Source: Candidatus Polarisedimenticola svalbardensis (lineage in GTDB: Bacteria; Acidobacteriota; Polarisedimenticolia; Polarisedimenticolales; Polarisedimenticolaceae). Taken from it: a stretch of DNA of 61,410 bases. The notes under the pieces were generated by a model, which was not told where the DNA came from, made no database searches, and worked only from the letters and a program-made list of their open reading frames with translations. The position numbers were made by a program, and so were the translations under genes. Location: contig JACXWD010000017.1 in NCBI GenBank assembly GCA_014764515.1, forward strand, positions 2,757 to 64,166. The letters are read 5' to 3'. Below are positions 17,543 to 27,342 of this stretch, one piece after another (positions within the stretch are counted from its first letter, which is position 1; every line of letters starts with the position of its first letter).

Positions 17543-18379
17543 TCATGATTGCCCGGGCATCAGTGCGATGCGGTCCTTCCACCTCAGGTCGAAGTAATCC
17601 ACCGGGCCGATCCTGTTGTGGATCTGCTCCCTCAATGCCAGAAAATGTTCGAAATTCATCAATACGTTTTCCGGGTCCAGCAAGAGCCGGACGTCGGAAT
17701 TGCCGCTGGTGACCGTAATCCGGTCTGCCTTCGCCAGATCCAGGGCGGCCAGACGTGAGGACCATTCCGGGTACCGGCTCTGCAAGGACTGCAGAGCGTC
17801 GAGCCCGCGCCGGATCCGTCGAGTCCGCTCTTCGTCCCCGGCGCCTGCGATCCCTTTCAGGACCGGCAAACCCTGAAATTCTCCCGGGTGCTCAAGATCG
17901 GCGACATCGTGGACGAAGCCGGTGCGGTCCACCACCATGGTTCGGTCGCCGTCCCGGAACAGTGCTGCAGGAGTACGCTCCTTCAGGCGGATACGGATGC
18001 CGCAGGGCAGGACACGCTTGACCGCCGCCTCTTCCACCCAGGGATGACGTTCGGCCGCCAGCGCCACCGCCTCCAGGTCCAGTGTCAACAGGCTGGAGCT
18101 GAGGAACGGCTGCAGTTCGCCGGTCAGCATCGCCTCGGGGGTCTGGTGCACACCCTCAACGGCGACGTTGGCCAGGCGGAACTCCGCCGCCTCGCAGGCC
18201 GCCTCGAACGTACGGCTGCATGCGGTCCAGCCGGCCCAGAGCAGCAGGCCGTTGAACAGCAGCAGGCCGGTCCAGCGGAACGATTTGCGGGTCAGCCGGG
18301 CCTTGCGGACCTTCAGGTTGCCTCGCCGCCGCCAGTACCGACGGTCCTGCTCCACATGGCGGAAGGTTTTGCCTTTCAT
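17543..18379 (-). CDS. ftsQ: Cell division protein FtsQ
   Basis: A 278-residue bitopic membrane protein of the FtsQ/DivIB family that links FtsL/FtsB with the septal synthase. A basic cytoplasmic tail (1-33) precedes one membrane helix (about 36-52), then a POTRA domain beginning FRLANVAVEGVHQTPEAM and the FtsQ domain with HPWVEEAAVKRVLP. Length is normal. It overlaps murC by four bases (ATGA). No murB or ddl gene lies between murC and ftsQ, where they are often found. Confidence 0.92.
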   Translation of the reverse strand: MKGKTFRHVEQDRRYWRRRGNLKVRKARLTRKSFRWTGLLLFNGLLLWAGWTACSRTFEAACEAAEFRLANVAVEGVHQTPEAMLTGELQPFLSSSLLTLDLEAVALAAERHPWVEEAAVKRVLPCGIRIRLKERTPAALFRDGDRTMVVDRTGFVHDVADLEHPGEFQGLPVLKGIAGAGDEERTRRIRRGLDALQSLQSRYPEWSSRLAALDLAKADRITVTSGNSDVRLLLDPENVLMNFEHFLALREQIHNRIGPVDYFDLRWKDRIALMPGQS

Positions 18380-19764
18380 CGCTTCCGCCTCCCTTGCTTC
18401 TTCCCGCTCTTGGCCAGGCTGTCGCCGATCTTCCAGACATCGCCGGCCCCGAGGGTGATCATCACGTCCCCCGGCTGCAGCAGTTCCCGGAGTTGCCTGA
18501 TGATTGCACCGTGATCCTTAACGTAGCGCACATCCGGGTGACCGTGGCGGACCAGGGCATCCTGTACCAGCGATCCGTCCACTCCCGACACCGGCTCTTC
18601 GCCTGCCGGGTAGATGTCGGTGACGAACACGATGTCCGCCAGGTGGAACGCGCCGCCGAACTCTTCCAGCAGGGCCTGGGTCCGGGAGAACCGGTGAGGC
18701 TGGAATACGACAATGGTCCGTGCGCCGAACCCTTCGCGGACGCCGTTCAGCACGGCCTCGATCTCCGTCGGGTGGTGGCCGTAATCATCCACAACCAGGG
18801 CATCGTTGTACCGTCCCCGCAACTGGAACCTGCGCTCAACACCGCGGAACGATTTCAAGGCACGGGCGATAGTCTGAAACGGGATTTCCAGCTCCATGGC
18901 GACCGCAACCGCCGCCAGGCTGTTGTAAACGCTGTGCCTCCCCGGCAGGGCAACGGTGATACGGCCCACCTGTTCGCCGAAAGCCGAAACCGTGTAGCTC
19001 GATTCGAACTGGTCTATTGACACGTCCACTGCCGAGATGTCCGCTTCGCTGGATAGTCCGTAGGTGATCACCTTGCGATCCACCCGAGGCAGGATCGACC
19101 GTACGTTCGGGTCGTCCAGGCAGACCACCGCCACACCGTAAAACGGCAGCCGGGACAGGAACTCCACGAAAGTGTCCTGGATGTCGGTGAGATCGTCGTA
19201 GTGGTCCAGATGCTCCCGGTCGATGTTGGTGACGATGGCGATGGTCGGCTTCATCTTGAGGAACGAACCGTCGGATTCGTCCGCCTCGGCAACCATCAGG
19301 TCGCCTTTACCGAGCTTGGCGCCGGATCGCAGTTTGCCTACCCGGCCTCCGATCACCACTGTCGGGTCCAGTTTTCCTTTGTCCAGGACTTCCGCCACCA
19401 GGGCTGTGGTGGTGGTTTTCCCGTGGGCTCCCGCCACCGCGATACCGGTTTTGAGCCGCATCAGTTCGGCCAGCATCTCCGCTCTCGGGATTACCGGGAT
19501 CTTCAGCCGCCGTGCTTCCACCACTTCAGGGTTGTCCGGCCGGACCGCAGAGGAAATCACCACCACATCCGCTTCCCTGAGGTTCGACAGCCGGTGACCC
19601 TTGTGGATCCGGGCGCCCATCTTTTTCAACCTGCGGGTGGCAGGGTTGGATGACAGGTCCGAGCCGGAGACCGGGTATCCCAGGTTGACCAGCACTTCGG
19701 CGATGCCGCTCATGCCGGTTCCGCCGATGCCGACGAAGTGCAGGTGTCGCGCCTTACGAAACAT
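18376..19764 (-). CDS. murC: UDP-N-acetylmuramate--L-alanine ligase
   Basis: This 462-residue ligase adds L-Ala to UDP-MurNAc. The N-terminal Rossmann motif HFVGIGGTGMSGIAEVL is specific to MurC, the P-loop is GAHGKTTTTAL, and YGHHPTEIEAVL and QPHRFSRTQAL mark the C-terminal domain. GGGGAGGTG precedes ATG 19764; an earlier in-frame start would run deep into murG. The start lies inside the last codons of murG (11-base overlap). Confidence 0.97.
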   Translation of the reverse strand: MFRKARHLHFVGIGGTGMSGIAEVLVNLGYPVSGSDLSSNPATRRLKKMGARIHKGHRLSNLREADVVVISSAVRPDNPEVVEARRLKIPVIPRAEMLAELMRLKTGIAVAGAHGKTTTTALVAEVLDKGKLDPTVVIGGRVGKLRSGAKLGKGDLMVAEADESDGSFLKMKPTIAIVTNIDREHLDHYDDLTDIQDTFVEFLSRLPFYGVAVVCLDDPNVRSILPRVDRKVITYGLSSEADISAVDVSIDQFESSYTVSAFGEQVGRITVALPGRHSVYNSLAAVAVAMELEIPFQTIARALKSFRGVERRFQLRGRYNDALVVDDYGHHPTEIEAVLNGVREGFGARTIVVFQPHRFSRTQALLEEFGGAFHLADIVFVTDIYPAGEEPVSGVDGSLVQDALVRHGHPDVRYVKDHGAIIRQLRELLQPGDVMITLGAGDVWKIGDSLAKSGKKQGRRKR

Positions 19765-20869
19765 CGGCACCTCCCCGGATTCCCAAAAGATCTTCCGCCA
19801 CGGTAGTGATCCGGCCGGTGGCATCGGGGATTGCAAGGGTTCGGGCGGCATGACCCATGCGGCCCATTTCCATCCGGTTGCCGTCCAGTTCGGCGATGAG
19901 CGCGGCGATCCGATCACCGGAAAGATCCTGGTCATCGATCATCCGGGCGGCTCCGGCCTCCACCACGGCCTGGGCGTTGAGGCGCTGGTGATCGTCGGCG
20001 GCATGGGGGTACGGCACCAGAAGAGCGCCCCTGCCGGCGGCTGCCAGTTCCGCAAGGGTGGTTGCCCCGGCGCGGCTGATGACGAAGTCGGCCCGGGCCA
20101 GCCGGGACGGCATGTCGTCCAGGTAGGCGCATGCCTCTGCGAGCCCGTGGGGATAGTTGCTGCGGTAGGCCTCCCGGACCGATTCCAGATCGGCCTCTCC
20201 GGTCTGGTGGACGATGGCCGGAGGCGCCGGCAGGGCGGCCAGGCCGGCGGCGGCGTCGGCCATGGCGCTGTTGAGGGAATGGGCGCCACGGCTGCCGCCG
20301 AATACCAGCAACGACAACCGCTCGGCCAGGGGCGGCTCACCGATTTCGGTGAAGGCGGTCCGAACCGGGTTGCCGGTGATCTCGCCGCGATTGCCGAAAC
20401 GCATCCGGGCCGCTTCCGACGGCACGCAGATACGGTGAACCAAACCGGCCAGCCAGCGATTGGTGGCGCCGGGGAAATGGTTCTGTTCCAGGATCATGGT
20501 CCGGATCATCAACAGCCGGGCCGCCACCACCGCCGGGCCGGAAGCATAGCCGCCGACGCCGATGACGAGATCGGGCCGGGAACCGATCATCGATCCGAGG
20601 CAGGTCAGCACCGCCATGGCGGCGGCGACAACCGCCTTGATCTTCCCTGCCGGGCCGGCACCCTTCATACCTCGAAGAGGCAGGGTCTTGAGCGGGAAGC
20701 CGGCTTCAGGAACCAGGCGGGTCTCGATCCCCCGCTCTGCGCCGACGAACCGGATCGAGGCGGAACTGTGCCTGCGCTTGATTTCATGCGCCACGGCCAG
20801 GGCCGGGTACAGGTGGCCGCCGGTGCCTCCGCCTGCAAACACGATGTTGTAGCTCGACTTCTTCATCAT
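19754..20869 (-). CDS. murG: UDP-GlcNAc--lipid I GlcNAc transferase
   Basis: A 371-residue GT28 glycosyltransferase that converts lipid I to lipid II on the inner membrane face. The N-terminal glycine loop FAGGGTGGHLYPALAVA and the second-domain LVFGGSRGAHSLN and SRAGATTLAELAAAGRGALLVPYPHA segments are diagnostic. The start overlaps the ftsW stop (TGATGATG); either of two adjacent ATGs may be used. Confidence 0.97.
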   Translation of the reverse strand: MMKKSSYNIVFAGGGTGGHLYPALAVAHEIKRRHSSASIRFVGAERGIETRLVPEAGFPLKTLPLRGMKGAGPAGKIKAVVAAAMAVLTCLGSMIGSRPDLVIGVGGYASGPAVVAARLLMIRTMILEQNHFPGATNRWLAGLVHRICVPSEAARMRFGNRGEITGNPVRTAFTEIGEPPLAERLSLLVFGGSRGAHSLNSAMADAAAGLAALPAPPAIVHQTGEADLESVREAYRSNYPHGLAEACAYLDDMPSRLARADFVISRAGATTLAELAAAGRGALLVPYPHAADDHQRLNAQAVVEAGAARMIDDQDLSGDRIAALIAELDGNRMEMGRMGHAARTLAIPDATGRITTVAEDLLGIRGGADVS

Positions 20870-21948
20870 CAGTTCGAATGCTGTGAAACGTTGATCAGAA
20901 GACCCAGTGCCGTCAGAGACGCCAGCAGGGAGGATCCTCCGTAACTCACGAAAGGAAGGGCCAGGCCGGTAGTCGGCACCAGGCCGACGCAGACCGCCAT
21001 ATTGGTGAATGCCTGCAGGGACAGCAGGCACGTGATTCCCAGGGCCAGGTAGAAGCCGAACCGATCCGGGGCCCTGAGGGTGGTGCGCAGCCCGCGCCAC
21101 AGAAGTATGAGGAACGAGGCCAGAACGGCCAGGGTCCCCAGGAGGCCGAGCTGTTCGCCGATTACGGCGAAGATGAAATCGGTGTGCGCTTCCGGGAGGA
21201 AGAAGGCCTGCTGGTGGCCGCGACCCAGACCGACCCCGTGGAGGCCGCCGCTGCCGATGGCGATCTGGGACTGCAGGGCCTGGCCGACCGAATTGCCAGA
21301 CAGGAATTCCACCACCCGCTGCAGGCGGTACGGCTTCAGGAGGATCGCGGCGGCCAGGGGAATGGCCCCTACGATCGCCGCCACCACGATATAGCGGTAC
21401 TTGAGACCGGCGGCGAACAGCAGCAGGGTGGTGGTCGCCACGATGATCAGGGCGGTACCCAGGTCCGGCTCCACGTACACAAGGATGGCTATAGGGGCGA
21501 CCAGGATGGCCACCGGGATGGCCACCGCCGACAACTCGTTGATCCGGTCTTCCTTGCGAGACAGGATGCTGGCGAGAAGGATGATGATGCCGATCTTCAC
21601 GAACTCGGAAGGCTGCAACCGGATTATTCCGAAATCGATCCAGCGCTTGGACCCGTTGACATCCTCGAAAAACAGCACGGCCACCAGGCTGATGACCGAA
21701 ATCAGCAGGATCGGGATAACGAACTTCTGCTCCGCCAGGCGGCGGTACGGGAGCATCATCGCTCCGAACATCAGGCCGATACCGACCACGGCGTGGCCTA
21801 TCTGCCGGTACAGGTAATAGTTCGACGAGCTGAAGTCGTATTTCATCGCCACGAACAGCGAAGCGCTCCCCAGGATCGCCATGCCGCCCAGCAACAGGAT
21901 GCAGGGAGTGACGAACAACCAGCGGTCGTATGTCATCTTCCTAGGCAT
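20869..21948 (-). CDS. ftsW: SEDS glycosyltransferase FtsW
   Basis: A 359-residue polytopic membrane protein of the SEDS family, the peptidoglycan polymerase that works with FtsI at the septum. About ten membrane helices are visible, with LQPSEFVKIGIIILLAS and the late LALPFVSYGGSSLLASL, both strongly conserved in SEDS proteins; VEPDLGTALI contains the catalytic-loop Asp. ATG 21948 has GGAGG upstream and lies inside the end of murD. Confidence 0.96.
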   Translation of the reverse strand: MPRKMTYDRWLFVTPCILLLGGMAILGSASLFVAMKYDFSSSNYYLYRQIGHAVVGIGLMFGAMMLPYRRLAEQKFVIPILLISVISLVAVLFFEDVNGSKRWIDFGIIRLQPSEFVKIGIIILLASILSRKEDRINELSAVAIPVAILVAPIAILVYVEPDLGTALIIVATTTLLLFAAGLKYRYIVVAAIVGAIPLAAAILLKPYRLQRVVEFLSGNSVGQALQSQIAIGSGGLHGVGLGRGHQQAFFLPEAHTDFIFAVIGEQLGLLGTLAVLASFLILLWRGLRTTLRAPDRFGFYLALGITCLLSLQAFTNMAVCVGLVPTTGLALPFVSYGGSSLLASLTALGLLINVSQHSN

Positions 21949-23356
21949 GGTTGCCTCCATGCCTGTGGAGACCGTTCACGGCAGCGATGAAATCGTCGCC
22001 CCGGGCTTCGAAGCCGGTGTACTGATCGAAGGAGGCGCAACCGGGGGAGAGCAGCACGACCTCCCCGGCCCGGGCGTCCTCGAATCCTGCCTGAACGGCG
22101 GCCTGTACCGTGACGCACTCCCGGTGGGCGACGCTGCTTCCGAGAGTCCGGGAGATCACACCTGCAGCCTGGCCTACCAGCAATACCGACCGGACCCGCT
22201 CCTGCAACAGAGGAAGCAGGGAGGACCATTCGCCGCCTTTGTCCTTGCCGCCGAGGATCAGGTGCACCGATCCGGTCCGGAAAGACCGGATCGCCTGCAC
22301 CACCGCGTCCAGGTTGGTCGCCTTGGAGTCGTTGTAAAAATCGATGCCGTCCACGGTATCGACCTTCTGCAATCTGTGGGCCAGCGGGCGGTAGCTCAAG
22401 AGACCCTGTGCGATCGATGCGATGTCGCACCCTGCCAGCCGGCATGCCAGGGCGGCGGCCAGCCCGTTGGCCAGGTTGTGCGGTCCCGGCAGCGGCAACC
22501 GTTCCGCTTCCAGGATCGCTTCCTCACCGTAACCGGTGCGGAGAATGATCATGCCGTCACGGACGAATGCACCGGCCGCAACAGACGATTCCAGGGAGAA
22601 CAAGTGCAGGCGGCCCTGCACCGATGACAGAAACCGTTGCGATTCGGGGTCATCGGCGTTGAGTATGCTGAATCGGGCGCTGGACTGGACCTCCAGAAGC
22701 CTGGCTTTGGCCCGGCCGTAGTCATCGAAAGAGGCGTAGCGGTCCAGATGATCCGGCGTGAGGTTGACCACCACGGCCACCTCCGGGTCCAGCGCCTCCA
22801 CAGACTCCAGCTGGAATGAAGAGAGCTCGACGGCATGGACCGCAGCCTCGCTATCCTGCTCCAGAAGTTCTGCCAGAGGTACTTCCAGGTTTCCACCGGT
22901 TCCCCCCGGTATGCCGGCAGTGCGTAAGATGTTCCCGATCATGGTGGTGACTGTGCTTTTTCCGTTGGATCCGGTGATCCCGATGATCCTGCCGCAGGTG
23001 AACCGGGCCGCCAGTTCGATCTCGCCCCAGACCGGAAGCCCTCTCTCTTTCGCCGCCTGGATCAGGTCGATGTTCAGCGGGACGCCGGGGCTGACAACCA
23101 GCAGTTCGGCGCCGGTCTGTTCCAGTAGCTCCACCGGATGCCCGCCGGCCAGTACACGGATGCCTTCGTTCTCGAGATCCAGGGCCTCCCGAGGCAGCTG
23201 TTCCCGGCTGTCGGCGCAGGTCACACGGGCGGACCGGGAGGCGGCCAGCCTGGCGGCGGCCCGTCCGCTGCGCCCGAGGCCGATGACCAGCACCGACCTT
23301 CCGGTCAGATCCGGGTTCGTGGCTGCGAAACCGGCAGGTGTCATCAACGTCCTCAT
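21941..23356 (-). CDS. murD: UDP-MurNAc-L-Ala--D-glutamate ligase
   Basis: The 471-residue cytoplasmic ligase adds D-Glu to UDP-MurNAc-L-Ala. It shows the N-terminal VLVIGLGRSGRAAARLA fold, P-loop GITGSNGKSTVTTM and the C-terminal FYNDSKATNLDAV and LILGGKDKGG segments typical of MurD. ATG 23356 overlaps the mraY stop (ATGA); a second ATG four codons later is possible. The stop codon overlaps the start of ftsW. Confidence 0.97.
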   Translation of the reverse strand: MRTLMTPAGFAATNPDLTGRSVLVIGLGRSGRAAARLAASRSARVTCADSREQLPREALDLENEGIRVLAGGHPVELLEQTGAELLVVSPGVPLNIDLIQAAKERGLPVWGEIELAARFTCGRIIGITGSNGKSTVTTMIGNILRTAGIPGGTGGNLEVPLAELLEQDSEAAVHAVELSSFQLESVEALDPEVAVVVNLTPDHLDRYASFDDYGRAKARLLEVQSSARFSILNADDPESQRFLSSVQGRLHLFSLESSVAAGAFVRDGMIILRTGYGEEAILEAERLPLPGPHNLANGLAAALACRLAGCDIASIAQGLLSYRPLAHRLQKVDTVDGIDFYNDSKATNLDAVVQAIRSFRTGSVHLILGGKDKGGEWSSLLPLLQERVRSVLLVGQAAGVISRTLGSSVAHRECVTVQAAVQAGFEDARAGEVVLLSPGCASFDQYTGFEARGDDFIAAVNGLHRHGGNHA

Positions 23357-24438
23357 CTCAGTTTCAGCGAAGCGAGGGCCAGCAGGCCGAAGATGATGGA
23401 GATGATCCAGAAACGGATCACGACTTTGGTTTCACTCCACCCGGCCAGCTCGAAATGGTGGTGGAGGGGGGACATTTTGAAAATGCGGCGCTTGCGTATT
23501 TTATAGGACCCGACCTGCAGGATGACCGACATCGCCTCCAGCACGAACAGGCCGCCGGCGATAACCAGGAGGAACTCCTGTTTCACGAGGATCGCCACCG
23601 CACCCAGCGAACCGCCCAGGGCCATGGATCCTGTATCGCCCATGAATATTTCCGCCGGATGGGAGTTGAACCACAGGAAACCGAGACAGGCCCCGACCAT
23701 GGATCCGCAGAAGATGGTCAGTTCGCCGGCCTCCTTGACGTTGGGAATCCCCAGGTATTCGGCTACCAGGGCATGGCCGGCGGCGTATGCAATGACGGTG
23801 AAGGTGGCGGCCACCATGAGGGAGGCCCCGATGGCCAGGCCATCCAGACCGTCGGTCAGGTTCACTGCATTGGATGACCCGGTCAGGACCAGGATAGTGA
23901 ACAGGACGTAGCCCCAGCCCAGGTGGGGAGCGATCCCCTTGATGAACGGCAGGGTCAGGCCGGTGTCGTACAGTCCGCGGGATTCCATGTAGAGCAGCAG
24001 CAGTCCGAACGCTGCGGCCAGCAGTACCTGCAGGAGGAACTTCCGCCTGGCGGTGAAGCCGAGGTTCTGTTTCCTGGCCACCTTGAGCCAGTCGTCGAGG
24101 AAGCCGATGGCGCCGAACAGGAACATGGAGGCGACGGCGATCCAGATGTACGGGTTCCTGAGGTCGGCCCACAGAACCGTAGGCAGGACCACGGCGGTTA
24201 TGATCAAAAGGCCGCCCATGGTTGGCGTGCCCTTTTTGGCATGGTGGGAACTGGGTCCTTCTTCCCGGATCTCCTGGCCGACCTCGAACTGCTGCAGGCG
24301 GCGGATCAGCCTGGGACCGAGCACCAGGGAGACCAGCAAGGCTGTCAGGGTCGCCATGGAAGCCCGGAAGGTGATGTACCGGAACACGTTGAATGCGTGC
24401 AGGTAATCGGTCAGCGGTACCAGCAGATGGTAAAACAT
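23353..24438 (-). CDS. mraY: Phospho-MurNAc-pentapeptide transferase
   Basis: An integral membrane enzyme (361 residues, about ten helices) that moves phospho-MurNAc-pentapeptide from UDP to undecaprenyl phosphate, giving lipid I. The active-site motifs GFLDDWLKVARKQN, NLTDGLDGLA and FMGDTGSMALGG are intact, as are the KKGTPTMGG segment and the histidine motif PLHHHFE. It overlaps murD by four bases and murF by one. Confidence 0.98.
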   Translation of the reverse strand: MFYHLLVPLTDYLHAFNVFRYITFRASMATLTALLVSLVLGPRLIRRLQQFEVGQEIREEGPSSHHAKKGTPTMGGLLIITAVVLPTVLWADLRNPYIWIAVASMFLFGAIGFLDDWLKVARKQNLGFTARRKFLLQVLLAAAFGLLLLYMESRGLYDTGLTLPFIKGIAPHLGWGYVLFTILVLTGSSNAVNLTDGLDGLAIGASLMVAATFTVIAYAAGHALVAEYLGIPNVKEAGELTIFCGSMVGACLGFLWFNSHPAEIFMGDTGSMALGGSLGAVAILVKQEFLLVIAGGLFVLEAMSVILQVGSYKIRKRRIFKMSPLHHHFELAGWSETKVVIRFWIISIIFGLLALASLKLR

Positions 24439-25835
24439 CAGCTGGCCTCCTGCCGTTTTTCCACCAGCCGCTGGACCAGCCGGTCCAGGCGGAGGCCTCG
24501 GGATCCTTTCACAAGCACAAGGTCGCCGGAGCGCAGCTTGCCCGACAGGTACTTTGCGGCGGCGCCGGCGTCGGAGGCCAGGTGGGTCTCCGCCACACCA
24601 GCTTTACTGGCAGCCTGCAGGCTGCACCGGACCAGCTGGCCGACCCCGATGAGAAGATCAACTCCGGCGGAGGCGGCCTGTTGCCCGGCCTCCCTGTGGA
24701 AACGGTCCTCTTCCTGTCCAAGTTCCAGCATGTCCCCCAGCACCAGGATCTTCCGTCCTTCGGTCCGGGTTGCTTTCAGCGTTTCCAGTACCGACGCCAT
24801 GGCGGTCGGGTTGCTGTTGTAGCTGTCGTCGATGACCACGGCGCCATAGGGCAGTTCGATGCGCTGTCCCCGGCCCGGGCCTGCTTCGAACCGCTCCATC
24901 GCTCTGCCGGCGGCTTCGATGTCTTCCCCCACCGCATGAATGGTGGCCATGGCGGCCACGGCATTGAGGGCCGAATGTCCACCGCCCAACCTGAGATCGA
25001 ACCGATGGGCAAGATCGTTGCAGCGGACGGTCAGGCCGGCGCCGGGAAGGAAGCGGTCTTCCAGTTGCTCCAGCCTCACTTCCGCCTTCCCGGACCGGCC
25101 GTAGGTCACCCGGGGCCCGGAGTGGCGCATGGACTGCAATCGCACATGAGGGTCGTCCAGGTTGACTACCGAGGTCCGGTCCGCGGGAAGAACGGCGAAC
25201 AGCTCGCCTTTGGCGGCTGCCACATCGTCAAGATTTTCGAACGCAGCCAGGTGAACCGGACAAACGTTGGTAACCAGGGCGTAGTCCGGCCTGCTGAGCC
25301 GGGCCAGGTCTGCAATTTCCCCCGGGCCGCTCATGGCCAGTTCCACGACGGCGAAGTCCGCGTCGTCGGGGCAGGCCAGGAGTGTGAGGGGGACGCCGAG
25401 GTGGTTGTTGAAATTGCCACCGGTCTTGTGGACCTTGCGGCCCCCGGCCAGGCCGGCGGCGATGAGGTCCTTGGTGGTGGTCTTGCCGGTGCTTCCGGTG
25501 ACGGCGATCACCGTGGTTTGCCGGATCGCATCCCGTGCGGCCCGGCCGCATGCGGTGAGAGCGGTGAAGCCGTCCTCCACCTGAACCAGGACCGGCGGCG
25601 CCTTGGAGTGATCCGGGACTTCACGGGAAACGATGGCGGCGGCGGCGGACCGGCCCGCAGCCTGATCCAGGAACTTGTGACCGTCGGTCTTTTCTCCCTG
25701 GAGCGCAAAGAAGAGACCGCCTTCCCGAACCCGCCGGGTGTCGATCTCAAATGAATCCACGGTGGTTTCCGGATCCCCTCGCAACAGGGTTCCGCCGGTC
25801 GCTTCCAGGATCTGTCCGATGCTAAGCCTCGGCAT
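24438..25835 (-). CDS. murF: UDP-MurNAc-tripeptide--D-Ala-D-Ala ligase
   Basis: The 465-residue ligase adds D-Ala-D-Ala to complete the pentapeptide precursor. P-loop VTGSTGKTTTKDLI, the N-terminal FEIDTRRVREGGLFFAL segment and VVIDDSYNSNPTAMASVLE are MurF-specific. GGGAGGG precedes ATG 25835; the frame is open further upstream but into murE. No ddl gene for making D-Ala-D-Ala is in the cluster, so it must be elsewhere. Confidence 0.97.
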   Translation of the reverse strand: MPRLSIGQILEATGGTLLRGDPETTVDSFEIDTRRVREGGLFFALQGEKTDGHKFLDQAAGRSAAAAIVSREVPDHSKAPPVLVQVEDGFTALTACGRAARDAIRQTTVIAVTGSTGKTTTKDLIAAGLAGGRKVHKTGGNFNNHLGVPLTLLACPDDADFAVVELAMSGPGEIADLARLSRPDYALVTNVCPVHLAAFENLDDVAAAKGELFAVLPADRTSVVNLDDPHVRLQSMRHSGPRVTYGRSGKAEVRLEQLEDRFLPGAGLTVRCNDLAHRFDLRLGGGHSALNAVAAMATIHAVGEDIEAAGRAMERFEAGPGRGQRIELPYGAVVIDDSYNSNPTAMASVLETLKATRTEGRKILVLGDMLELGQEEDRFHREAGQQAASAGVDLLIGVGQLVRCSLQAASKAGVAETHLASDAGAAAKYLSGKLRSGDLVLVKGSRGLRLDRLVQRLVEKRQEAS

Positions 25836-27342
25836 GATCCCTCCCGGTGTGGCGCGCCTCGCCCAGGATCCGCCTTGCCACTTCACGGTCGTCGAACGGC
25901 TGTGTCCGGCCGGCGGTGGTCTGGGTTGTCTCATGCCCCTTGCCGGCGATCACCAGCACGTCGCCAGGCCTGGCCGAAGCGACAGCCAGGCGGATCGCCT
26001 CTTCCCGGTCCAAGGCCCTGAAGCTGCGGGTCGGCCCGCCGGGGACGGTGGCGATCCCTTCCTCCACTTCGGCCAGGATCGCTTCAGGCTGTTCGTTCCT
26101 GGGGTTGTCCGATGTGGGGAACAGCAGGTCGGCCATCCGGGCCGCGGTGGCGCCCATGGCAGCTCGCTTGCCCCTGTCACGATCTCCGCCACAACCGAAC
26201 ACAACCAGCACCCGGCCTGACGCCAGGTTCCGGGCGGCGGCCAGCAGAGCCGAAAGGGCGTCGTCGGTATGGGCGTAATCCACGAACACGGCGAACTCAC
26301 CGCCACGGTCTACACGTTCCATCCGGCCTGGAACGGCGGCTAGCGTTTCAACCCCTTGCCGGACCGCGTCATGGTTCAGGCCGCCTGCAAGGGTGCAGGC
26401 AGCAGCAGCGGCGGCATTCTCAAGATTGAACGGCCCGGCCAGGGGGGTGAAAATCGGCAGCTCTCCCCAAGGGGTCGCCAGGATCGCCCGGGATCCACTG
26501 ACCGTTGAGGAATCGGACCGTATCTGGATGTCGGCTGCAGGATTCCTTCCGAATGTCAGAACCCGGGCACATGTTCGATCCGCCACGGCGGCGGACATCG
26601 GATCGTCGGCATTCAGGATCGCCGTGTCGTCAGGGTCCAGGGACCGGAACAGCAGCGACTTCGCTTCCAGGTAGGAATCCACATCCTGGTGGAAATCCAG
26701 ATGGTCCCGGCGCAGGTTCAGGAACGCGGCAACATCGAACCGCGCTGACCGCACCCTCCCCATGCAGAGGGCGTGTGAGGAGACCTCCATGGCGACCCAT
26801 TCCACACCTTCGTCCCGCATCTCGGCCAGCAGGGCGAAGAGGTCCGGCCCTTCGGGAGTTGTGTGTGGGGCAGGCCGTTGCACGTCGTTCCAGGCGTAAT
26901 CGATGGTGCCGACCCGGCCGGAGTTTCGGCCGGCGGCCCGAACGATGGCGTCCACCATGTAGGCGGTGGTGGTTTTGCCGTTGGTGCCGGTAATGCCTAC
27001 CAGCTTCATGGCCTCATCAGGCCGGCCGTAGAGTTCTCGGGACAGCGGCGCCACCTGCATCCGCGGGTCGTCTACCTGCAGCCAGGCCACCGCCGGATCC
27101 AGGTCCGCCGGGCGGGGCGATGCCGCCAGCACGGCAGAGGCGCCCTGCCGTACTGCCTGCTGCACGAACTGCTCTCCGTTCGAATGCAGCCCCCGGAGCG
27201 CGCAGAACAGACTGTCCGGCCCGACGGAACGGGAGTCCAGGCCGACCTGCCGGATGACAGGGTCACACTCGGGAGCTGTCAGGGGAGTGACGCCGGCGCC
27301 GCGAAGGAGGTTCGAGAGCCGCATGGCCGGCGCCGGGATCAT
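25822..27342 (-). CDS. murE: UDP-MurNAc-L-Ala-D-Glu--meso-DAP ligase
   Basis: A 506-residue ligase adding the third stem residue. P-loop ITGTNGKTTTAYM and the substrate motif TSDNPRNEQPEAIL are present; the DNPR form indicates meso-diaminopimelate rather than lysine. SHALCMGRVRSARFDVAAF matches the family's central block. The start codon overlaps the ftsI stop (ATGA); an alternative ATG lies six codons later. A 14-base overlap joins it to murF. Confidence 0.97.
   Translation of the reverse strand: MIPAPAMRLSNLLRGAGVTPLTAPECDPVIRQVGLDSRSVGPDSLFCALRGLHSNGEQFVQQAVRQGASAVLAASPRPADLDPAVAWLQVDDPRMQVAPLSRELYGRPDEAMKLVGITGTNGKTTTAYMVDAIVRAAGRNSGRVGTIDYAWNDVQRPAPHTTPEGPDLFALLAEMRDEGVEWVAMEVSSHALCMGRVRSARFDVAAFLNLRRDHLDFHQDVDSYLEAKSLLFRSLDPDDTAILNADDPMSAAVADRTCARVLTFGRNPAADIQIRSDSSTVSGSRAILATPWGELPIFTPLAGPFNLENAAAAAACTLAGGLNHDAVRQGVETLAAVPGRMERVDRGGEFAVFVDYAHTDDALSALLAAARNLASGRVLVVFGCGGDRDRGKRAAMGATAARMADLLFPTSDNPRNEQPEAILAEVEEGIATVPGGPTRSFRALDREEAIRLAVASARPGDVLVIAGKGHETTQTTAGRTQPFDDREVARRILGEARHTGRDHAEA

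Noticed and set aside
15065-17712. Two long plus-strand frames opposite ftsZ and ftsA
   Set aside because: Both lie wholly on well-identified genes and read as low-complexity antisense translation.
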